Below, piece by piece: positions 12,339 to 24,147 of a DNA stretch of 64,000 nucleotides. The translations under genes were made by a program, and so were the position numbers. The stretch lies in contig OX344763.1 in the NCBI GenBank assembly GCA_947034895.1, positions 20,181,001 to 20,245,000 of the forward strand, written 5' to 3'. Positions within the stretch are counted from its first letter, which is position 1, and every line of letters starts with the position of its first letter. The notes beneath the pieces are model-generated. The model saw nothing but the letters and a program-made list of their open reading frames with translations, was not told where the DNA came from and ran no database searches. The stretch comes from Rhytidiadelphus loreus. Its lineage: Eukaryota; Streptophyta; Bryopsida; Hypnales; Hylocomiaceae.

Positions 12339-13305
12339 CCCTAGACCGCCCATGGCCGTTTTGGGTAAAAAACATCCTAGCTTTTGAAGTTCTATAAATA
12401 TAAACGTGACTAAGTAATAAAGATCTTAACCGTACAATCATGTAGTACACATGTTTTAGATGTCATGGATCAAATTTGAAGTCATTTGACCGTGTAGATT
12501 GCAAGATTATAATGTTTTAGTGTTGAAAAAGAATGCTGAAATTTTCCTAGAAACACATTTAGAGGCCAAATTTGATTTCTAAACCTAATCAAATGAAAAA
12601 ACTTTAAACTACAAAGTGATTCAAAACTAGGATACAAACACATTGGTGAAAAAAATATCATTCAATTGACTCAATGTGTTTGTAAAATGGCTTGCAAATG
12701 TCAAAAATAGGCAAGAAAAGTTGCAAAAAACACATCTAGGGCTGAACCTCCTTCTACTAAAATGATTCTCAATCATTCATAAATTCTTGTATTGATATGA
12801 AAATTTATCCACACAAACAAGACTAGTATGCGCAACTTTTACAAAAACATTTATTGAAAATGGAGATTTTATGAAGAAGATACAAGCCACCGAAGTTCAC
12901 TATAGTCCATAAATGGCGGGATTTTGAATTTTGAATTGCTCCCAAACATTCAAAACAACTTGGATTGACATGAAAATTTCACCACAATAACTAGAATTCA
13001 AGGGAAACACAACCCAACAAATTTGATTGAAATTGAACATTGGATGAAGGAGATACAAGCCCCCGAAGTTGCAGCCATGAAGTGCAGTTTGGTGAAACAA
13101 ATCGAGCTTGTGAACTTTGATTGGCTTCCACAAAATCATTACCTCTTGGATTGATTTGAAAATTTTAACACACAAACTAGAAGAAAAGGCACAACTTTAC
13201 CAACAAGTTTGATTGAATTTGGACTTTGGATGCAAAAGTTACAGTACTTTGAATTTAACTTAAAACTATGTGAAGACACTTTTTGTCCTCTTGGGCGGTC
13301 TAGGG
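12339..13305. mobile_element. TTAA-flanked piggyBac-like non-autonomous element, 967 bp
   Basis: Termini are CCCTAGACCGCCCA on the left and TGGGCGGTCTAGGG on the right, flanked directly by TTAA on both sides (12335-12338 and 13306-13309). TTAA target duplication with CCC-starting termini is the hallmark of the piggyBac superfamily. No transposase is encoded. The insertion lies within P450-A exon 3. Removing the element and one TTAA restores the reading GCC-TTT-AAG-GAC-AAT, matching the KDN of P450-D. Part of the body (a CCGTGTAGATTGCAAGAT block) is shared with the element at 16661, and the right half with 16030-16377. Superfamily assignment is by ends and target site only. Confidence 0.85.
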
Positions 13306-13640
13306 TTAAGGACAATTTTGAAAAAGGGGAGCAGGTCTTCAAGTTTCAGAGTCTCCTTGCAAATGAGGTCATGAAAATGTTCCAGAACGCAGCGTATTGG
13401 CTCATTCCCGGCTACAGGTAATTGCGACTTCTCCACAACAATTTCATGGAATGAAATTGCAAGCCATAATTTGAAACAAATGAATTATTTGAAAGCTCTG
13501 TCCATTCTTTACGGGGCTAACGTACATGCATTCGATGCTTTGGAACAGATACCTGCCTACCAAAGGGAACCGATTGATGAATCTGTACAGTTCCAAAGTA
13601 GATGCTCTACTCCATGACATGGTCTTATCTACTTTGTAAA

Positions 13641-13900
13641 ACCTACACTAAATAGTGAAATTAGGTTGCCTTAACAATTAGGTTGCCTTACTTCAAGAAA
13701 ATCACTTTACAAGCCAACCAATCAACAAATATGTCTATTGTTTTTTTTGTTTGCACACATAGAGGTTCATAAGTCCCACATGCATAAATTTTTAATTCAA
13801 AAAAATAGTAAATTCTTGTAAAGAAACAATACATATTTATATAGTGTAGAATGTCAAGAAATTAGTGTGGGGCAACCTAATTTCACTATTTAGTGTAGGT
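13641..13900. mobile_element. 260-bp element with perfect 30-bp terminal inverted repeats
   Basis: Begins ACCTACACTAAATAGTGAAA and ends with the exact reverse complement; the arms match over 30 bp (13641-13670 and 13871-13900). It lies where P450-A exon 4 breaks off. No clean target duplication is seen, and the superfamily is not assigned. Identical arms suggest a recent insertion or a rearrangement involving a foldback element. Confidence 0.8.
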
Positions 13901-15015
13901 GAAAGAAGTATAATTTAGATATTAAATTTAAAATCTTGCTCTTGAACACTAACTAACTAAAGAAAACTTGTCCATAATATCAAAACATTGTCCAACACTA
14001 TCTTATAAAGTTGCCACCTCTATAATTAGTTACCATTAATGAATTCATGGCGTAGTAAAATGGTAAATTATTGTCTCCCTTATACTATTCAACATACATT
14101 TTGAATTACTTTAGATTCTTCATTTTCTATCCCAAAATAAGGGTAGATGCTCGATAGGAAAAGAATGATTTAAATTGAAGTTATTGTAGAAAACAATAGC
14201 AACAATTAGATATAATAGTATGGATTAAAAAATTCACCTAAGTATATCTATTACAATTACAATTTAATTTAAGAGCAAAAAAGTGTTTGCTTGTAGTACA
14301 TGTGAGCAATTTTGGAATGATTTCAAGGTCTTTCTACTTGGGTTTTATGAGTCAATTGGAGTTTTTTGGAGTAAGTTGTTCTTTAGTGATTGATGAATGG
14401 AGTTAAAATCTTGTGTATTTTTTTAATTGGACATGGAATTTAGGTGGGAATGGTATGTAATGAAATCCTATGATTGTTTCCAATAGTCATTTCTGTGACG
14501 AGAGTGGCAACAAAGGATTTGCAACTGAAAAGACTATTTGTGCCAAAGGGCATGACGATCGAATGTGCATTAGCAGCCTTCACCAAGACAAAGCCTATTG
14601 GGGAGCCAATGTGGGAGAGTTCAATCCAATAGGCAGGAAGATTTGCCAATGGAGTGTCAAAGGCTTGCTCGCACCGACAAGCATTTTTTCCTTTTGGATT
14701 GGGTCTTAGGACTTGCCTTGGAAATAACGTGGCACCCATAGAAGCCAAGATCGTGTTGGCTATGGTGCTTCGACGCTTTCAATTGTTGCCTTCTCCAAAC
14801 TACAAGCACCATCCCGTTTGTATCATGCTGCAGGTGCCAAAGTTCGGCATGCCCATCATTTTGAAAGCTTTGTAGACCAAATGATATGTTGGTTTGTAGA
14901 TTTATAAGGCATTTGTTAATATTAAGCTTAATTACATGGACCGAGCTTGAAATGGTGTAATTGTCAAGTGGAGCTTGGACATCATTGTAATTGAACTTTC
15001 TAGCTTTGAATTGTG

Positions 15016-15323
15016 TAAGGTAGTTTGCTCTTAAAGCACCTATGCTCTAAAAGCGATCACGATACAAAGGTACATTTTGCTTTCTTCAATGTACCAGCAA
15101 TGTACATTTCAAGAGATGGTCACTTTTAGTGACTATTGTGTTTGAACTTCAAAAATTCGTAACTAATTCCACAAAGCCCAAAAAATATGAAACAACTTAA
15201 GTTAGATGCATATTCCATTTCCCTTCCTACAAAAATTTACTGAAAATTGCTTTAAGGAGTTTAGCTTCCCTGAAAAGGCAATCAACTTTTAAATGGTTTT
15301 AAGAGTAGACTAAGCTTACCTTA
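15016..15323. mobile_element. TAAGGTAG-TIR MITE, diverged copy
   Basis: Left end TAAGGTAGTTTGCTCTTAAA and right end near AAGCTTACCTTA. The interior contains the family block TTCAAAAATTCGTAACTAATTCC...CAAAAAATATGAAACAACTT, also seen at 21480, 25975, 41520 and 46090. It lies just 3' of P450-A. Ends are less perfect than in the copies at 21244 and 58563. Confidence 0.6.
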
Positions 15324-16029
15324 TTCTTGGATTTCCAATCTCTGTACAGAGGGTTTGCCAACTGGGGATATGTTTATCTCTAGTACATTCATAATTTCAT
15401 ATACATTTAAGTTATATATTAGACTCTTTTTTTGCATTCCTGATGTACGTCCATTTTGCTTTCCTGTGAAGACTTGATGTGCACACTTCACTTGCAATAT
15501 CATGCCTGCTTCTTTATTTTCCATTCACTTCTGTAGTTCTGTTTGTTTAAAATATCAACATCTAGCAACATTGTGTGGATAAGATAACTACACTTAAAAT
15601 CACACGCTTCCTAAAATTGCATGCTAGAGATTCGTGCCTAAAATGTACTCCCACTATTCATGAGACTCTATGATTGCTTTTTGGAACACCTATTTTGAAC
15701 ACTTTGAAAATTTGTAGTTTATTCATACGGTGGGGGTTCAAAAAATGTATTATGAGAGAATCTAGAATCCCCTTTTCACTACCAACATGACTTCACAAAA
15801 AAACTTTCAATATAATAATGGGAACCATGCTAAATTGCTTATTTGAGCGATTCTAGGTGTAGTTACCTTACATTGACCTTCCACCGCAAGCAACTTCATT
15901 CCATCATGCGCAACATAATACAGTTTTATGATTAGTAGCAACTATGTGGGTAGGGCATTTAACTTGTATAAGTCCAAGACCTTTTTAGGTTCAAAAACAT
16001 TGTTGCTTTTGAAGTATAATAATAGATCT
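15324..16029. other. Intergenic, no gene seen
   Basis: AT-rich, with only short open frames lacking motifs. The tract ending with the AAATGTATTATGAGAGAATCTAG stretch near 15745-15770 resembles 46870-46900 (ACATTCTAAGAGAATCTAGAATCCCC) inside P450-D intron 2, so part of it may be a dispersed repeat. Confidence 0.4.
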
Positions 16030-16377
16030 AAATGTCACTAAAATATAGAAATTTAACCACCATAACTAGACTTCCAAGTGAATTGAAAATGAACATTATT
16101 TGGATGAAGGAGATACAAGCCCCCAAAGTTGTAGCCATCAAATGTAGTTTCAATTGGTAAACCCAAATTGAACCTCTAAACTTTAGTTGACTTACCCAAA
16201 AACAATACATCTTGGATTGATTTGAAAATTTTACAACACAAACTAGAAGAGAAAAAGAGAGTACAAATTTTCCAACAAGTTTGATTGAATTTGAACATTG
16301 GATGCAAAAATTACAACACTTTGAATTGGATTTGAAACTATGAGAAGGCACTTTTGGTCCCCTGGGGCATGTAGGGG
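16030..16377. mobile_element. Truncated TTAA-family element (right half)
   Basis: The body is collinear with the right half of the element in P450-A (about 12960-13305): the GAAGGAGATACAAGCCCCC, TTGGATTGATTTGAAAATTT and TTGAATTTGAACATTGGATG blocks occur in the same order. It ends CATGTAGGGG next to TTAA at 16378-16381. The left end is missing. Confidence 0.75.
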
Positions 16378-16660
16378 TTAATGTCTAAAGTTCTTTCATA
16401 TTTAGAAGCCCAAAACTACTTCAAAATACTAACATAGTGTAACCTAGTCTTTGTCTTGCTATGATAAAAAAAATTATTTTTTCCATTCAAAGTGGTTTGT
16501 TAACATATATATATGAATTACAAATGATTGGTTTCAGTTTTGTAATCATGTAATTATTTCACCAATCATCATACATTCACAATGAACAAAATATCATGTC
16601 TTTTCAAATTTAAGAGGATCATGGAAGAGAACACAATTTAATTATTATAATTTTCTTTAA

Positions 16661-17627
16661 CCCCTAAACATCAGAGACTATGTTTTCACCAAAACTGCTC
16701 CAAAACTGCCCTTGCATTTACAAACACCAAATTTTAGATGAAAAACATTTCTAGATACATGTAATTGTAGGATCTTGTAGTAAATTAGTTTGAAAAGATG
16801 TGGAAAAAATTTCAGAATTTTCCACCGTGTAGATTGCAAGATATTAACGTTTGAAGTGACAAAAATTCTTTTTTTGGCCCTGTGAAAATACGGGCAGCTA
16901 CACTTCACAAGGTCACATTTGTATGAAAAACTGTCCAAAATGGTGGTTTATTTTTTGGATTCATTCTTCAAGTCAAGTTGGCTATATTTTTGAAAAAATT
17001 TAGATCATTTGGAATTGTACAACCTATAGGAAAAAATAGGAAAAAAATAGGAAATAGAAAGAAGTAGAGAATGATTAAAAATACCAAATTATTAACAATT
17101 TATTTATAGAATTGAAAAATGTCAATTCCAATGGTTGTAATGTTGTAATAAACAATATACACCTTATTTTTTTTATTTTTTTCCAAAAATATTTAAAATT
17201 GAGTTAAATAAAGGACTTCAAAGTTTATTTTAGAGTAGAGATTCCATAACTACCCACAAACTAACCCAAACTAAAATTCCTCATAACTTTCATCTCATTA
17301 ATCAAAATGGAATGATTCAAAGCTTACCACAAATATAAAAATTTAAAGAATCAATTCCAAATTTTTATTTTTTTTAAAAGTGATTTTCAAAGAAGTTTTT
17401 TTTTCTTGCCCAAGCTACTTGGATTGCCCACTGAACAGCGAAAATTACATATCATGCAATAACTTTTGAACATGTGGTCAAAAGTTATGAAAATTGTTGG
17501 GCCTTAAAGCTATTCCTCATCCCCATATTGTATGAAATTTTCAAAGAAAAACAAGAAAAACTATGTCTATAGTGACCTACTGAAAATCAGTATGCTACCA
17601 AAAAAATGTTGTTTGGATGTTTAGGGG
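16661..17627. mobile_element. Complete TTAA-flanked piggyBac-like element, 967 bp
   Basis: Ends are CCCCTAAACATC and GATGTTTAGGGG, exactly inverted, with TTAA at 16657-16660 and 17628-17631. No transposase is encoded. Its left body shares the CCGTGTAGATTGCAAGAT block with the element in P450-A; its right part (about 17050-17627) is repeated at 18645-19228. The equal length to 12339-13305 (967 bp) appears to be partly chance, since the right halves differ. Confidence 0.85.
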
Positions 17628-17769
17628 TTAATATGCATGCAAGGAAATGGGCTCTGTGTTACATGCTTTAATTGTATTGTTAATGGTTCAAGGTAGTCGT
17701 TCATTACATGTGTTTTGGCCTACCGGAAGGGTCATTTCAGTTTAGTTCCCGCTATTAGGAACCAGCCAA

Positions 17770-17965
17770 TACTATTGGAAAAAAATTAATTAATTTTAAA
17801 CTTTTAAAAAAATTAAAAGATTTTAAAATAATAATCATTTTAAATTAAATAATAATAATATTAAAATAAGTTTAAAATAAAAAATAATTTTTTTTCTTTA
17901 ATAATTAATTAATTAATAGATTTTTGTTAATAAGTAATAATATTTATTTATTTATTTATTTTAAA
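17770..17965. repeat. Low-complexity AT tract
   Basis: Almost only A and T (runs of TTTAAAAT, AATTAATT, TTATTTAT). No gene. It could be a decayed element, or simply unconstrained DNA. Confidence 0.8.
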
Positions 17966-18644
17966 AAATTAATGCTTGCTGATGTAGCCGTCTCTCAGCA
18001 AGCTACATGGTGGAGATCCCAAAGCTTGGAAACACAGGGGAATGTAGAGGAACTTGCAGCCCTTAACACAAAATGAAACTCATTTTATGCATTTATTTGC
18101 TTTTGATGGCTAGCCAAACTCATTTGAATATATAGAGAGAGAATATCACCAAGCCACGACAAACTATAGTAACTTAATGCTCAAGGTCTCATAAAGTCTC
18201 TCTTTCTAATTACCAAAATTCTTCCAACACTAGCCCTTTATTAGTGAAGTTTTTGACACACCTCTTACTCATTTTCCACAATTTGATTTTGACATTAATT
18301 AATTAATAAAAAAAGAAGGTTGATTCATATTATAGTACTAGTAGTCTCCAAAGCAAGGCTATAATCTTCATCTTTATTTAATCATTAACAAATTCAATCA
18401 TAGGATCCTTTAGCTAACTTGTTAGAATACACCCTCCTAAAATTTCAGAATAAGAAACCTTACCATTTGCAAGATCACATTTGATGCTTGGATTTCAAAA
18501 AGACTGAGTATTTTCAACTCTTTCCAAATGGTTAGGTTTTGTCTTTCAAACGTTTAATCCAAAAATATGTAGATCCTACAACTTGCAACTCTCCACAATA
18601 TGTTGAAAAAATAAGTTGGAAATATGTACAAAAAATTAAACAAA

Positions 18645-19228
18645 AAATATTTCATATTTCATGCTTAAGAAAATAATAAGTAGAAAGACGTACATAATGA
18701 TTTAAAATACTAAATTGTTAAGAATTTAGTTATGGAATTGAAATATGTCAATTCCAATGGTTGTAATGTTGTAACAAACAATCTGCATCATATGATTTTA
18801 TTTTATTTGCAAAAATATTGAAAATTGAATTAACTAAAGGACTTCAAAGTTTATTTTAGAATAGAGATTCTACAATTGCCTACAAACTAAAACTCCTCAT
18901 AACTTTCATCTTGTTAATCAAAATGGAATGATTCAAATCTTTCTATGTATATTATAAATCTAAAAAAACAATTTCAAAATTTTATTTCTTAAGAAAGTGA
19001 TTTTCTCTTAGCTACTTGCCCTACTTGAGCTCTAAAAGAAACTACATATTTTTTATATAATAATCTTTTAACCATGTAGTCACATTTACGAATATTGTTG
19101 TGCTTTAGCTATTCCTCAACCATATGTTGTTTGAAAATTTCAAAGAATGAAAATGAAAATTCCATTTGTAAATGGATGATCCAAAACACTAAGTATGATC
19201 CAAAAAATGCTATTTGGTCTTTTAGGGG
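18645..19228. mobile_element. Truncated TTAA-family element, right part
   Basis: Collinear with about 17050-17627 (GTCAATTCCAATGGTTGTAA, AAAGGACTTCAAAGTTTATT, AAAATGGAATGATTCAAA blocks) and ends TTTTAGGGG followed by TTAA at 19229-19232. No left terminus was found. Confidence 0.75.
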
Positions 19229-21243
19229 TTAAATATTTTTATCTAGTGGAAGTTCTACCCCAAGCAATTCTATTTTTCTAAACTAAATTATTCCAAATCA
19301 AGGAAGGTACCTATACCATAAATTTTCCAAATAGGTATTAATTTGAGCAAAGTTCCTATCATTGAACTTCCTAAAATTATCTTGGGCCTTGCTAAACCAA
19401 GGCTATCTAAAATTTTGTCAACTCAATTGTGCAATTTGAATCCTAGAAAAATGCAAAAATTTATTTTTTGCATTAGATGACAAAATTTGGAGCTTTTGAA
19501 TTCATACTTGTAATCAAGGACCACAAATTTGTCACAAAAAGTTATAAACTACATAATTAACAACTCCAAAATAGGGGGTAGATTTTTACATTTATTTGTC
19601 TTGTAAAATTTTTAGAATTTTTACATCCCAAGTACCCTAAGACCAAATGTGGCTTGGTCCTAACCCGTCTTGATCAAAGTCAAAAGAGGATTCAAGATAC
19701 GTTTTAACCTCTAAAGTCCTAGTCTCTCCTTGGCAGGCCCCTCAGGGCACAAAATGGATTTTGGGTAGGATCCTATAGCCTCAATATTCATCATGATTTT
19801 TTGAAACTTTTTGTGAAGATAGAAAAACATATTAGCTATTTGTGGATATAATTTTTATTTCAATCAGTGCCCAGGAGAAAAAGTTATAGTAGAAAAGGTC
19901 TTTTTTTTATGAGGTAGGCAAAAACCTTCTCACACAAAAAAAATAAAAATAAATAAATAAAATTGTTTCTTATATATTTTAATTTTATATGTATGAGAAG
20001 CTTTGATTCATTCCATTTGGATTTGTTATGTGAAAATTATGGACAATCTTATTTTTCAAGCAATTAGAGCATCTTTTTGAAAAAATAACTTTAGTTATAG
20101 GATTAATTTCTAAATGCTATTTTCACAATTTTCCATGATTTTTAAAGAATTTTTTAAAGAATGAAAATCTAATCTATTTTCTTTTTAAAAAAAATTCTAG
20201 ACTTTCAACTCAATTCTTCAAAACAAAAAAAATTTAATTCAAAGTCTACAGTGCAAAAAATTCCCACAAATGGCAGTGAAAAGTCATCTAAAATTGCAGA
20301 TTAGTGTTAAAAAAAATAACTTTGAATGCTAATATCTTCTAATCTATACTATCAAACTTTATGACATATTTACCACATAATCCGAGAGAAGTAAAGTACA
20401 GGATCCTACTGTCAGATTCTAATTTTTTTTTCTTGGATGAATGCAACAGAACTGGCAATTTTGAATCACTTTTGAAAGCAAAATGGCCTTGGGATTTTCA
20501 GGGACCAATGCATAGTTCGACATCTTATGAATAACCATGAAATCAATTCTCAATTTCTGAGATGTACATGATTGTATCCCAATTTGATTGGGTCAGGTAT
20601 GGAAATGGGTCAAAATCATGTGTTGTTACCTAGAGTATTCTCAACCTTTGCTGCTGTTTTTTTGGTTGCCTTGGTGGCACAAACCTCATTCATTTGATGG
20701 CATTACTGCTGAACGAACTTGGACATACTGATATTAACTTTGTTATTGACCAATTGCAGAAGAATTCATAATTTGCACTTCAAGAGCATCCAATCAACTC
20801 CATCCCATGCTTTTTTTCAATCAAATGATTCTATACTGAATGCGCAATGTGAAGTCAAAAAGGATTCAAAATATTCATTTAAAATGCATAGTTTGGCACC
20901 TCATGAATAACTTACTATGAAATTGATTTTCATTTTTTAGAAGGCACTGTACCTTGTATCTAAAATTGATTGGCTTGGATATGGAAATGCACCCAACTTA
21001 CGTGTTGTTACCTTACTTGACGTAGACGTATTCTCAACCTTATAGTTGAATGGTGGCTTTTTGGTTGGTGGCACAACCAAGGGCAAATCCTCATTGATGG
21101 GAAGCCATTCAAGAACAGATTGTGAAAATATTGTATTTCTTTGTCACTTTGGCATCAGCACACATTTGCTGTCAATAGCTTGGTCACCGAACTGTGGAAA
21201 GGGGAAAATGCAGACCTCACAAATGCTCTCTTAGACTAGGAAG
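19229..21243. other. Intergenic, dispersed repeat family
   Basis: No gene. Two segments (about 20505-20660 and 20865-21042) share a block with 48990-49165: CATAGTTTGGCAC, TTATGAATAAC, AAAATTGATTGG, TATGGAAATGGG and GTATTCTCAA in the same order. The block GGTCCTAACCCGTCTTGATC at 19658 also recurs before the 48.99 kb copy. Another block (TTGACCAATTGCAGAAGAATTCATAATTTGCACTTCAAGAGC, about 20745-20785) recurs at 22310 and 51595. Superfamily unknown. Confidence 0.6.
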
Positions 21244-21659
21244 TAAGGTAGGAGGTTCGAATGTTGGAGGGTCATTTAGAACCGCTCATGTAGACTCATC
21301 TATAATGGACTTGAGGTGGTCTTCAAATGGACCTTCTACTGTCATTGAATGGATCAATAAAAAAAATATTATTTATTGTCAGAGCCAATCATTTGCTTTG
21401 CTTTCCCCATTTCTCTCTAAAAACTGTAAGTGAACAATTTATAAAAGACCTATGGTCAGAAATAGGGACCTATGACTCATCTTGTTTGAAAATTCATAAG
21501 TAATTCAAAAATGCTTCAAAAAATACAAAACGACTTGGATTACAATCGGAATCTAATTTTCTTTGTCTAAAAAATGAGCTACAAATAATCCCATACAAGA
21601 AACGACATGAAAAAGGTGAACCAGCCCTTAAGTGCATGCTTTAAGAGCCTCCTACCTTA
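21244..21659. mobile_element. TAAGGTAGGAGG-TIR MITE, 416 bp
   Basis: A perfect 12-bp inverted pair, TAAGGTAGGAGG (21244-21255) and CCTCCTACCTTA (21648-21659). The interior (TTAGAACCGC, GGGACCTATGAC, TTTGAAAATTCATAA) is collinear with the copy at 25723-26144. Non-autonomous; superfamily not assigned. Confidence 0.8.
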
Positions 21660-23150
21660 TTCTTAGTAATCCCAGCTGCTGTACAGTGGGGTACAGTTCA
21701 TTTGTGAATTTTTCAGTTAGTTTTCACTAGAACCTTAGAAAGCGCTAGTGTGCTCCAAAATGAACTGATTTTGAAACCGTGAATTGTGTTGGAATTGCAA
21801 TGAACTTCAACTTCATAAGAAGTGAAAAATGAATAATTTAAAATCATACAACAATTTGGATTCCCTTTATATACTATCTACCATTTCATAGAGAACCTTT
21901 GAAGGATAGTCAAAGATTTTTTGAATTTGGGTGAAGAACAAGCAAGAAATCATACAAGCAATTTAAGTGGTATGGGAATATATATCTCTACAACAATTGT
22001 GAAGGTTCATTTCTTATATGTATCATTGAATACAAATTGTGATTTTCACAGATGTTGGCAACATTAGGCAAATAGTACATAGTGTATAGAAACCATCAAA
22101 ATCTTTGTATGATTTTTAATTACATATGTGTGTTTGTAAAGACGATAAATTAGACTTCAATGTGATTCCAATGCAATTTGCAATTTGAATTTCTGTTCAT
22201 TTTTTAGCACACCCGGGCCTCCCAAAGTTCTCCTAATCTCAAGCAAATCCAAAATTTGTAAATGAATTGTACCCCACTGTACAAACTTGGATATAATGTT
22301 AACCTTACTATTGACCAATTGCAAAAGAATTCATAATTTGCACTTCAAGAGTGTCCAATCAAATATGGTAGAACCACCCATTTTTTACTAGGGATCCATA
22401 TCCAACTTGTAGGGTGCATCTATTTTCATCCAATTTGTTCTAGCCTTGCCAAGGCTAGAACAAATTTCCAACCAAAGTTTGAAATGTGATTTTTCCTCCT
22501 TTTCAAGGATGAGACTAGTAAGGTCATGACACACATCCCAAAGTAGTGAGCAAGAAAGTAGGAAATAGTGAGCGGAAAAGTAGTTTTTGAATGATCGAAA
22601 TTGGAAGAGTCTATACATTGGGTTTGGGTTCCAAACCAACTTCTGGCTCCCAAACTCATAGTAATTTCAATTCAAGGCATAAAATTACCAAAAAATTTGC
22701 AATCTTTTTTATCTCTATCTTCCTACATGGTGGTAAATTTACATTACCTTATATTGCTCCAAAACATGTATAGAATTGCTTAAGTGGTTGACTATGAGTG
22801 GATCTACCATACTCCCGCCACCTCAAGCAATCAAAAGAAGATCATAAATTAGAAATAACAATAGAGACAAAGTGCCACTAACACACAAATTGACAAATAA
22901 GCATTGGTTTTATTGAGAAGGAAACTTTGGCCTCTCCTTGTGTTTAGATTAATTTGGTTCAGGAACAACTTAAAATTCAATACAATTGAAGCACCTAAAA
23001 CTATCAAATTAAACAATTTAGCATAGTTGGAGGTACCTTTTCCTAAAAATAATATTTTTGTAGTATTAGCAATTGAAAATTATTGAAATTGTCATATATG
23101 TAGCTTTGAAACCAAAATTTGACAAAATATGAAGTCAACCAGTGGCATAG
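21660..23150. other. Intergenic, no gene seen
   Basis: AT-rich with short open frames on both strands and no motif. At 22285-22370 it holds another copy of the TTGCACTTCAAGAG repeat. A CCTTGCCAAGGCTAG hairpin lies at 22442-22460. A solitary TTAA-CCCCTAAGCGC terminus starts at 23151, with no matching right end in the window. Confidence 0.45.
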
Positions 23151-23191
23151 TTAACCCCTAAGCGCTCCAATGTCCAATTCTTGGACAATGA

Positions 23192-23344
23192 CACTACAAG
23201 AAAATGGGAGTATAAATGACTTGTCCACAATGACTGCACCGACAACAATGACTTCAAAGTGACTGCAAAATGACTAATTTGCAGTCATTGTTGTCGGTGC
23301 AGTCATTGTGGACAAGTCATTTATACCCCCATTTTCTTGTAGTG
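23192..23344. mobile_element. 153-bp CACTA MITE, copy 2
   Basis: Starts CACTACAAGAAAATGGGAGT and ends with the inverted form; the arms are about 60 bp. Target duplication TGA (23189-23191 and 23345-23347). Same length as the copies at 5403 and 45602 and nearly identical to them, with the core in the opposite orientation to copy 1. Intergenic. Confidence 0.93.
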
Positions 23345-23959
23345 TGAATAGATTCAAATTATTGGTTCTTTTTTATTCTCTTTGGATGAAAGTCATCCTA
23401 ATTTGTGAAGATACTTTATCAAGTTGTTGTCTTATCTACTGGTTGGATTTGGTATTACTAGTGTACATATTTTCTAAAATTACAAATGTGGAAGAATGTC
23501 AAGTGGTTGACCAAGCGAAAATTGCATTGAATCTAGTTCAAAATTGGATTTGCAAAAATGAGGTCATAGATATAAAGAACAAAAGATTTCAAAAAATCAC
23601 CATGTCAAGAGAACCTCATTTTAAATGCATTCCAACAAATTGTATTAAAAAAATGATAATATTTTGTTTGTAATCAAATTTAGAACCCTAACTTCCTTCT
23701 CATACAAAAGATGATTCTTTGTTTAAAGTCTAATATATTTTTGGATTTTCAACATTGTTGTGGTCTTGTGGACTTGTGTGGACCTATATGTAAGCTATTG
23801 TACCATGATATGGGTGCATCACACACTTCATCAATACCTCCATTTCCTACTTCCGAATGCAAAAAACATTGTAAGTTTTTTTTATCAACCCACGCAATGA
23901 TGCAAAATTGTAGATTTGATGTCTTGGTGTATTACATAGTTGCATTAATTAGACAACAC

Positions 23960-24147
23960 GGGCAGTTTTGTTAAAATGGCAAAATTTCGCACCTTTGGTT
24001 GTTTTTACAATTTAGACTAGGCAATTAAAAATGTACAATTGTCGGAGATTTTTGAAATCTAGACCTATCCTAGATGTCACTTTTACAGTTCAAATTGCGT
24101 GGTCTGAAAATGGTACATAGAATACCGCCATTTTATCAAAATTCCCC
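23960..24147. mobile_element. GTTAAAATGG-TIR MITE, short copy
   Basis: Left GGGCAGTTTTGTTAAAATGG, right CCATTTTATCAAAATTCCCC. The interior keeps the family signature of dispersed TAGATGTCACTTTTACAG and GTCTGAAAATGG motifs. 188 bp. Confidence 0.75.

Larger units (their letters stand above)
10639..14875 (+). pseudogene. P450-A, CYP72-clan cytochrome P450 pseudogene
   Basis: Exons by homology to the intact copies: 10639-10933 (N-terminal anchor and GVRGPPFKFLLG hinge), 11673-11899 (YWWGTVTKLVVRDPEIVKEL), 12190-13417 (helices F-G region, interrupted), 13549-13622 (start of exon 4) and 14444-14875 (K-helix to C-terminus). A 967-bp TTAA element sits in exon 3. Exon 4 stops aligning after 13622, and the I-helix (GGQDT) segment and the first part of intron 4 are gone, with a 260-bp TIR element in their place. 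In exon 5 the ExxR arginine codon is TGA (ETLR has become E-I-L-stop). Frameshifts follow near 14575 and 14633. The heme loop reads FGLGLRTCLG, with the Cys kept. Several independent lesions make a working protein impossible; a truncated transcript is still possible because promoter and splice sites remain. Confidence 0.92.
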
